Source: Candidatus Alectryobacillus merdavium (GTDB taxonomy: Bacteria; Bacillota_I; Bacilli_A; RFN20; CAG-826). From it: DNA of 12,740 nucleotides. Positions 8,136-12,740 of the stretch are shown here, in pieces (the stretch's first letter is position 1; every line of letters starts with the position of its first letter). The stretch spans positions 1 through 12,740 of the forward strand of contig JADIMN010000164.1 in NCBI GenBank assembly GCA_017694735.1. The letters are read 5' to 3'. A program made the translations under genes and the position numbers. The notes beneath the pieces are model-generated. The model worked only from the letters and a program-made list of their open reading frames with translations, made no database searches and was not told the origin of the DNA.

Positions 8136-8416
8136 TGATTTCTAGTGTTTCTTTAGTTTGTAGAGCAGAAGAAGTTCTTGATAATGGTTTTAGAATGGTT
8201 TCTTTTGATAATTATAATGAAGATGGTGCAATAACTTATAGATTTAAAGTTAAATATTGGAATTCTTCGCCACATTGTAAATTTATGTCTTTTAAAGTTG
8301 GCACGTTATTAGTGATTATGGGTTCTTTAGCAAATGATAAAGATGGGACTCCAATTATTGTTGCTGAAAGAGTAGAATATTTAGATAGCGGAGTAAAGGA
8401 AGCAAAAGAACTATGA
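8135..8416 (+). CDS. small SSB-like OB-fold protein
   Basis: 93-aa protein that I read as a short, divergent single-stranded-DNA-binding (SSB) OB-fold. It opens MISSVSLVCRAEEV, comparable to the SSB start MxNxVxLVGRL. It has a beta-strand FKVKYWN where SSB has a strand ending in W-G or W-N, and ends FKVGTLLVIMGSLANDKDGTP then IVAERVEYLD. The latter lines up with the SSB pattern of a hydrophobic strand, a loop, and VVAxxVxFL. There is no linker and no acidic C-terminal tip (the usual DDDLPF-type end), so it would not recruit SSB partner proteins the normal way. Normal bacterial SSB is about 110 residues of fold plus a tail. GAGG sits about 10 nt before the ATG. It overlaps pulA by 1 nt and plsC by 4 nt, so it is translated with them. 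The OB-fold call is moderate; the function is unknown. Confidence 0.6.
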   Translation: MISSVSLVCRAEEVLDNGFRMVSFDNYNEDGAITYRFKVKYWNSSPHCKFMSFKVGTLLVIMGSLANDKDGTPIIVAERVEYLDSGVKEAKEL

Positions 8417-9174
8417 TTAGATTGTTAAAAGCGATATTTATTGTCGTACCAAAGCTAATTTTTTGGTATTTTCAATGGATTTTAATTTATTATATTCGTA
8501 GAAATAAAATTCCATTTGAGAAAAAATATAATAAAATTAGATCTTGTGTTTTAACCGTTCTTAAAGATTTAAATATCGAATTATTAGAAGATGGTATTGA
8601 AAATGTAAAATATAAAGAAAATAAATCTAACTTTTATGTATGTAATCACCAATCATTACTAGATCCTTTATTTCTTGTTTTACTACTTAAAAGGCCATTA
8701 AGTTTTGTTTCAAAAAAAGAAGCAAGTCATTACCCATTTATTGGGAAAGCTGTAAAGTTATTAGAGTGCAAGTTTTTAGATAGAAACGATTTAAAACAGC
8801 AAGTAAAAGTTATATTAGATGTAAAAAAATCTCTTAATGAAAAGCAAAGAGATTGGTGTATTTATCCAGAAGGTAGAAGAAATAAAAATCCATTTTCTGG
8901 ATTATTAGAATATCACCATGGTTCATTTAAATTGCTTAATGAAAACACTGACATGTATGTATTTACTTTATTTGGAACTTTTAGACCTTTGCAATTTTTT
9001 AAATATCCAAATAAAAAATTAGTTGTTCAACTTTGCTATACTAATTTTCATTCATATGATGAATTAAAAGATTTAACTTCTACAAAAATAAGTGAAATTG
9101 TAAGTAGTGAAAGTTTAATTACATATAATAAATTAAAAGAAAAAGATAAAGAAATTTACAATTTAAATTCTTAA
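8413..9174 (+). CDS. plsC: 1-acyl-sn-glycerol-3-phosphate acyltransferase (PlsC family)
   Basis: 253-aa membrane-associated acyltransferase of the PlsC/LPLAT family, which converts lysophosphatidic acid to phosphatidic acid in phospholipid synthesis. A hydrophobic N-terminal segment (about residues 5-28) should anchor it. Motif I NHQSLLD gives the HX4D pair H79 and D84. Motif II is FLDR with R124. Motif III YPEGRR at 151-156 is the family PEGTR with Arg for Thr. Motif IV is poorly kept (TLFGTF near 186, without the usual proline). Acyl and acceptor specificity cannot be read from this. AAAGGAAG at 8395-8402 is the ribosome binding site, inside the preceding gene, whose TGA overlaps this ATG. 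It is the last gene of the run and meets rsmF tail to tail with a 12-nt overlap. Confidence 0.88.
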   Translation: MIRLLKAIFIVVPKLIFWYFQWILIYYIRRNKIPFEKKYNKIRSCVLTVLKDLNIELLEDGIENVKYKENKSNFYVCNHQSLLDPLFLVLLLKRPLSFVSKKEASHYPFIGKAVKLLECKFLDRNDLKQQVKVILDVKKSLNEKQRDWCIYPEGRRNKNPFSGLLEYHHGSFKLLNENTDMYVFTLFGTFRPLQFFKYPNKKLVVQLCYTNFHSYDELKDLTSTKISEIVSSESLITYNKLKEKDKEIYNLNS

Positions 9175-10431
9175 TTTTTTAGGATATAAATTTTTTGCTA
9201 TATTGTTTTTTACTTTTACAAAACCTAAATTAATTCCATTATAAGAAACAATATTAAAGCCTTCTTTTATTTTTATATCATTTGAAAATGTTAAGATTTC
9301 ACCTTTTATATATTTTAAAAACTGATTTTCATCTAAATTAATTGAATTTAAGTTATCTAAATATCGTGCTAAAGAAAGAGATGGAGTAATTTTTTTATTA
9401 TAGATATCATAAACTTTAAGTCCGTATCTAAGTGTATTAAAATATTTCATATTTAAATGATTATTAAATAAATAAACTCCATCATCTGTTTCATATTTAA
9501 ACTTTAAATCAATATTTTTAAGTAAATTATTTTTATTAAAATAACTGTTTTTTGCAAAAAATAATGGAGTTTTGCAGACTTTTTTCAAAATGCAAATATA
9601 TTGTCCTTCGCATTTATACATAAATGGCATCATATATATTCCAGTATTATTAATGCCATCATAAAATTTATTTTCATTATTTAACTCAATTAATTCGTAT
9701 TCTCCAGCATGATTTTTTAGAAAATTTTGAATTTGATATTCATTTTCTTCTTTAGACAAAGAACATGTAGAATAATATAAAATTCCATCTTCTTTAAGTA
9801 AAATATCTGCAATTTCTAGTAATTTTTCTTGTTCTATTGCATATTTTTTTACTTTTTCAATATTCCAATCTTTTGCTGCTTCTTCATTTTTTCTAAACAT
9901 AAATGATCCACTACAAGGTGCGTCAAGTATGATTTTGTCAAATGTGTATTTATAAAAATTTTTTATTTTATCTAAATCGTTGCATGTTACAAAAACATTA
10001 GCAAAACCTAAGTTTTCTATATTGTTTGACAGAGTTTTAGCTCTAGAATAATTAACATCATTACTTATAATTAAACCTTTATTTTTTAATTTAAGAGCTA
10101 TGTCTATTGTCTTGCCTCCTGGAGCGGCACACATATCAAGAATTATATCGTTTTCATCAGGGTTTAAAAAATATGCTGCCATCATGCTTCCAGCATCTTG
10201 ATAATAATAAACGCCATTTGAAAAAAGATAATCATAGCCAATATTTTTATCTATATAGTAGCCATTTTTTACAAAAGGGTGTTTTTCAATTATCTTATCT
10301 TTAATTATATTTTCGTTATATTTATTTACATTTAAAATTACACAATAAGTTCTTTGCTTATTTTCCTCTTCTTGTAATTTTTTTATCGTATTTGTATCAT
10401 ACTCTTTTTGTAAATGTTCGTAAAATTCCAT
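9163..10431 (-). CDS. rsmF: rRNA (cytosine-C5)-methyltransferase, RsmF/YebU type
   Basis: 422-aa SAM-dependent RNA m5C methyltransferase of the Nop2/Sun/RsmF family, expected to methylate cytosine in 16S rRNA. An N-terminal RNA-binding part (1-75) leads into YQDAGSMMAA near 77. SAM motif I is LDMCAAPGGKT (98-108), motif IV LDAPCSGS has Cys173, and motif VI STCSLSKEENE has catalytic Cys223. The C-terminal 80 residues match the RsmF-specific PUA-like tail: a YI.GE segment, GFNIVSYNGINLGFVK, and a final KNLYPKKLR corresponding to the family KNHYPKGLR. That tail separates it from RsmB. All catalytic residues are present; the target base is inferred from the family. The start has no Shine-Dalgarno and sits seven bases after a TATAAT on this strand. 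It is divergent from pdp and convergent with plsC. Confidence 0.9.
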   Translation of the reverse strand: MEFYEHLQKEYDTNTIKKLQEEENKQRTYCVILNVNKYNENIIKDKIIEKHPFVKNGYYIDKNIGYDYLFSNGVYYYQDAGSMMAAYFLNPDENDIILDMCAAPGGKTIDIALKLKNKGLIISNDVNYSRAKTLSNNIENLGFANVFVTCNDLDKIKNFYKYTFDKIILDAPCSGSFMFRKNEEAAKDWNIEKVKKYAIEQEKLLEIADILLKEDGILYYSTCSLSKEENEYQIQNFLKNHAGEYELIELNNENKFYDGINNTGIYMMPFMYKCEGQYICILKKVCKTPLFFAKNSYFNKNNLLKNIDLKFKYETDDGVYLFNNHLNMKYFNTLRYGLKVYDIYNKKITPSLSLARYLDNLNSINLDENQFLKYIKGEILTFSNDIKIKEGFNIVSYNGINLGFVKVKNNIAKNLYPKKLRI

Positions 10432-10436
10432 ATAAT
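10408..10436 (+). promoter_or_regulatory. putative pdp promoter overlapping the rsmF start
   Basis: TTGTAA at 10408-10413, a 17-nt spacer, then a perfect TATAAT at 10431-10436 give the best sigma-A-like promoter in the window. Transcription would begin near 10443 and leave a leader of about 24 nt before the pdp ATG. The -35 lies in the first codons of rsmF and the first T of the -10 is the last base of its start codon (opposite strand), so the two genes cannot be regulated independently by DNA-binding proteins here. Confidence 0.6.
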
Positions 10437-10438
10437 AT

Positions 10439-10444
10439 ATTATA
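10439..10444 (-). promoter_or_regulatory. putative -10 box for rsmF
   Basis: On the minus strand TATAAT occupies 10444 to 10439, seven bases before the rsmF ATG (10431). Spacing is the same as for ftsK. I see no recognisable -35 at 16-18 bases upstream, where the sequence is a run of A on this strand. Initiation here would give a leaderless or nearly leaderless mRNA. Confidence 0.4.
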
Positions 10445-10450
10445 AATTAA

Positions 10451-10456
10451 AAAGGA
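10451..10456 (+). promoter_or_regulatory. ribosome binding site for pdp
   Basis: AAAGGA ends ten bases before the ATG at 10467. It supports that ATG over the internal Met3 codon, and the resulting MRMIDIIE start matches the family start MRMVDxIE. Confidence 0.55.
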
Positions 10457-10466
10457 AATATTTTTT

Positions 10467-11768
10467 ATGCGAATGATTGATATTATTGAACACAAACGAG
10501 ATGGGAAAATTTTAACTAACGAAGAAATTAATTTTTTCATTACTAATTATGTTGATGGAAAAATTCCAGATTATCAAGTAAGTGCTTTATTAATGGCAAT
10601 ACTTTTTAGAGGAATGAGTGATGAAGAAATTTTTAATTTAACTAATGATATGTTGCACAGCGGAGACATCATTGATCTTAGTAAAATCAAAGGTGTTAAA
10701 GTTGATAAACATTCAACTGGTGGTGTTGGCGATAAAACTAGTTTAGTTTTAGGACCATTAGTTGCAAGTTGTGGTGCAAAACTTGCTAAGATGTCTGGAA
10801 GAGGCTTAGGACATACTGGAGGAACTCTAGATAAAATGGAATCTATTCCAGGTATGCAAATAAACATAAGTGAAGATAATTTTATTTCTCAAGTTAATAA
10901 AATTGGTATGGCTATTGTTGGTCAAACTGGACATTTAGTTCCAGCGGATAAAAAACTTTATGCATTAAGAGATGTAACTGGAACAGTCGATAGTCTTCCT
11001 TTGATAGCTTCAAGCATTATGTCTAAAAAACTAGCAAGTGGATCTGATTCTATTTTATTAGATGTTAAAGTTGGATCTGGCGCATTTATGAAAACTCTAG
11101 AAATGGGAGAGGAACTTGCTAAAACAATGGTTAGTATTGGAAAATATTTCAAAAAAGATACAAGAGCTATTTTGACCGACATGGATGAACCTCTTGGTTT
11201 AGCGGTTGGAAATAATTTAGAAGTTATTGAAGCTATAAATACTTTAAAAGGAAATGGTCCAAAAGACTTAACTGAATTATGTATCAAAGCCGGTGCGATT
11301 ATGTTATTACAAGCAAAAATTTGCGCTTCATTTGAAGAAGGAGAGAAGCTTTTACAAAGCAAAATCGAAAATGGAGAAGCTTTTAAAAAGTTTGTTGAAT
11401 TTGTTGAGGCGCAAGGTGGAGATATAACTTATGTTTTGAATACTTCTAAATTTGAAAAAGCTAAATACGAAATTAGCATTAAAAGTAATAAATCTGGTTA
11501 TATTACAAAAATTGATGCACTTGAAATCGGTGAATTCGCAATGAAACTAGGTGCTGGTAGAGAAAAAATTGAAGACAAAATTGACTATAGCGCTGGCATT
11601 ATACTTAGCAAAAAAATTGGTGATTTTGTAAATTCAGGTGATGAACTTTGCAAAATTTACACAAATAAGGAAAACTATGAAGAAATAATAAAAGAAATTA
11701 AAAATTCATTTATTATCAGTGAAAACAAGCCTGAGAACAGAAAAATTATTTACAAAGTTATTTCTTAG
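10467..11768 (+). CDS. pdp: pyrimidine-nucleoside phosphorylase
   Basis: 433-aa cytosolic phosphorylase that splits uridine, thymidine or deoxyuridine with phosphate into base and (deoxy)ribose-1-phosphate, for nucleoside salvage and sugar catabolism. The length equals Bacillus Pdp (PyNP). The signature SGRGLGHTGGTLDK is present near residue 110, and the phosphate-binding KHSTGGVGDKTS runs from K81 to S92. Substrate residues fall at exactly the Geobacillus PyNP numbers: R168 (LYALRDVT), S183 and K187 (IASSIMSKK). Domains are the N-terminal alpha part, the central alpha/beta phosphate domain, and the C-terminal hybrid-motif domain (SGYITKIDALEIGEFAMKLG near 345). Bacillota enzymes of this type accept both uridine and thymidine, so pdp is preferred over deoA, though the sequence cannot prove specificity. 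It is a single-gene unit, with its own promoter and a terminator past its stop. Confidence 0.93.
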   Translation: MRMIDIIEHKRDGKILTNEEINFFITNYVDGKIPDYQVSALLMAILFRGMSDEEIFNLTNDMLHSGDIIDLSKIKGVKVDKHSTGGVGDKTSLVLGPLVASCGAKLAKMSGRGLGHTGGTLDKMESIPGMQINISEDNFISQVNKIGMAIVGQTGHLVPADKKLYALRDVTGTVDSLPLIASSIMSKKLASGSDSILLDVKVGSGAFMKTLEMGEELAKTMVSIGKYFKKDTRAILTDMDEPLGLAVGNNLEVIEAINTLKGNGPKDLTELCIKAGAIMLLQAKICASFEEGEKLLQSKIENGEAFKKFVEFVEAQGGDITYVLNTSKFEKAKYEISIKSNKSGYITKIDALEIGEFAMKLGAGREKIEDKIDYSAGIILSKKIGDFVNSGDELCKIYTNKENYEEIIKEIKNSFIISENKPENRKIIYKVIS

Positions 11769-12740
11769 TTTTTAATTGTTTTAAATTATTACTTTTAAAT
11801 ATACTTTTAAGCCTTGAATAGTTATCATTTAAGGCTTTTTCATATTTTGAATTAAAAGAAGGTTTATAAAATTCTATATTTTTTAAACTGTTTGGTAGAT
11901 ATTGTATTTGTTCCCATAAATCTGGACGATCATATGGATATTGATACTCTTCACTTAACTTTGGTCTTAATTTTAAATATTCTGGCATATCAATTGGATG
12001 AGTCGTAACATAATGATATGCTTCTTGAACAGAATTGTTAGCGGCTTTTGACTTTGGTGATAAAGCTAAATCACAGACTACAAAACCAAGTGGAATTAGT
12101 GCTTCAGGTAGACCAACTTCATCGACAACTTTTAAAGCATTCATAACTCTATCAACAGCTTGTGGATTAGCTAAACCAACATCTTCATAAGCTGTAATAA
12201 CAAGTCTTCTTTTTATAGCATCAAGTTCATTTAATGCACATAAAACAGATAGGTAATATAAAGCAGCGTTTACATCGCTTCCTCTGATGCTTTTTTGTAA
12301 GCCAGATACATAATTATAGTAGTTATCATCTTTTGACGAATTATTTATATTTACATTTATAACATTTTTTACATCTTCGTCAGTAATGTTATCTTTATCT
12401 AAATATGTAATATAAATTAATTCCAAAGTATTATAAGCGTATCTTAAATCTCCGTTAGAAATTGAAGCAATTTTTTGAATCTGTTTATCGCTTAATTTTA
12501 TTTTATTATTTAAACCATTTTCACTAGAAATTGCTTTTCTTAAACATTGTTCAACACTTGAATTTGAAAGAGGTAATACTTCAAATGTGTAGCATCTAGA
12601 ACGAAAAGCATGATTAATGGAATAGTATGGATTTGATGTAGTAGTGCCGACTAAATAAAATGCATTTTCTTCTAAATAAGATAAAAATATCTCCTGTTTA
12701 TCTTTATTAAGACGATGTATTTCATCAATAATTAAAACAC
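11758..12740 (-). CDS. rarA: replication-associated recombination protein RarA/MgsA (partial, N-terminus off the right edge)
   Basis: AAA+ ATPase of the RarA (E. coli) / MgsA-YrvN (Bacillus) / WHIP family, which acts at stalled replication forks together with SSB. The reading frame is open from position 12738 to the stop at 11758 (326 residues visible); Walker A and the start codon lie outside. Visible in order: Walker B LIIDEIHRLNK (Asp/Glu codons at 12721-12726), sensor 1 GTTTSNP, an arginine-finger FRSRC, and sensor 2 GDLRYAYNTLE. Then comes the tetramerisation and MgsA-type C-terminal domain, with KSIRGSDVNAALYYL, a RRLVITAYEDVGLANPQA segment, and APKSK-like LSPKSKAAN. A TTG at 12424-12426 could be mistaken for a start but is an internal leucine in the sensor 2 region. 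It is convergent with pdp with an 11-nt overlap. The last 30 codons contain the pdp terminator on the opposite strand. Confidence 0.93.
   Translation of the reverse strand, partial: VLIIDEIHRLNKDKQEIFLSYLEENAFYLVGTTTSNPYYSINHAFRSRCYTFEVLPLSNSSVEQCLRKAISSENGLNNKIKLSDKQIQKIASISNGDLRYAYNTLELIYITYLDKDNITDEDVKNVINVNINNSSKDDNYYNYVSGLQKSIRGSDVNAALYYLSVLCALNELDAIKRRLVITAYEDVGLANPQAVDRVMNALKVVDEVGLPEALIPLGFVVCDLALSPKSKAANNSVQEAYHYVTTHPIDMPEYLKLRPKLSEEYQYPYDRPDLWEQIQYLPNSLKNIEFYKPSFNSKYEKALNDNYSRLKSIFKSNNLKQLKTKK
11809..11840 (+). terminator. intrinsic terminator of pdp, inside rarA
   Basis: Stem AAGCCTTGAAT (11809-11819) pairs with ATTTAAGGCTT (11827-11837): eleven pairs with one G-U and a 7-nt loop. 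A run of five T (11836-11840) ends the hairpin. It lies about 40 nt past the pdp TAG. On the minus strand the hairpin is followed by AAAAG and no T-run, so it should act only on plus-strand transcripts. It is wholly within the rarA coding sequence (antisense). Confidence 0.7.

Noticed and set aside
9183..9211. Possible plsC terminator: ATATA (9184-9188) with TATAT (9199-9203), then a T-run
   Set aside because: The stem is five A-T pairs plus one G-U with a 10-nt loop, too weak to distinguish from AT-rich background.
10107..10304. Short plus-strand frame inside rsmF
   Set aside because: It lies opposite the SAM-binding motif I region of rsmF and has no independent support.
10574..11362. Two open frames antisense to pdp (10574-10867 and 10958-11362)
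   Set aside because: They lie opposite strongly conserved pdp motifs, have no recognisable domains or ribosome binding sites, and look like frame shadows.
12424..12426. TTG as a start codon for a short separate gene ending at 11758
   Set aside because: The frame stays open to the right edge and the upstream residues form Walker B, sensor 1, arginine finger and sensor 2 of RarA, so the TTG is an internal leucine and the gene is one piece cut by the window.
1..12740. Mobile element, CRISPR array, prophage or defence island
   Set aside because: I saw no transposase, integrase, direct terminal repeats, regularly spaced repeats, or toxin or defence domains; all genes are of chromosomal housekeeping type with uniform base composition.

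Overview
The window is a very AT-rich, densely packed chromosomal segment with eleven protein-coding genes, one of them cut by the right edge. It has no RNA genes, mobile elements or CRISPR arrays that I can see. Gene content (RNase J, FtsK/SpoIIIE, AmyX-type pullulanase, pyrimidine-nucleoside phosphorylase, RarA) and base composition point to a low-GC Bacillota lineage, plausibly a reduced-genome gut or Mollicutes-related group. TGA is a real stop here (ftsK and the OB-fold gene end in ATGA overlaps with the next gene) and tryptophan is TGG, so this is the standard bacterial code and not the Mycoplasma/Spiroplasma code. The exact taxon is inference.

Layout. Positions 1-2336 (+): a YfcE-type phosphodiesterase followed 18 nt later by an RNase J paralog with a damaged active site. 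Positions 2337-2415: the only sizeable intergenic gap, holding an all-AT 12-bp palindrome and a TATAAT box seven bases before the next start codon. Positions 2416-9174 (+): a tightly coupled five-gene run, ftsK - acpS - pulA - small OB-fold/SSB-like gene - plsC, with overlaps of 4, 1 and 4 nt and one 24-nt gap with a strong ribosome binding site. Positions 9163-10431 (-): an RsmF-type rRNA m5C methyltransferase, convergent with plsC with a 12-nt overlap of the 3' ends. Positions 10467-11768 (+): pyrimidine-nucleoside phosphorylase, divergent from rsmF across a 35-bp shared promoter gap. Positions 11758-12740 (-): the C-terminal two thirds or more of RarA/MgsA, convergent with pdp with an 11-nt overlap and running off the right edge.

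The genes are mostly housekeeping: RNA processing and modification, chromosome segregation, lipid synthesis (AcpS, PlsC), alpha-glucan debranching (PulA), nucleoside salvage and replication-fork maintenance. I do not see a clear new multi-gene system. The points most worth a second look are the catalytically degenerate RNase J, the very long FtsK linker with an embedded helical island, the orphan SSB-like protein, two genes with the geometry of leaderless transcripts, and a rho-independent terminator for pdp buried in the antisense coding sequence of rarA.
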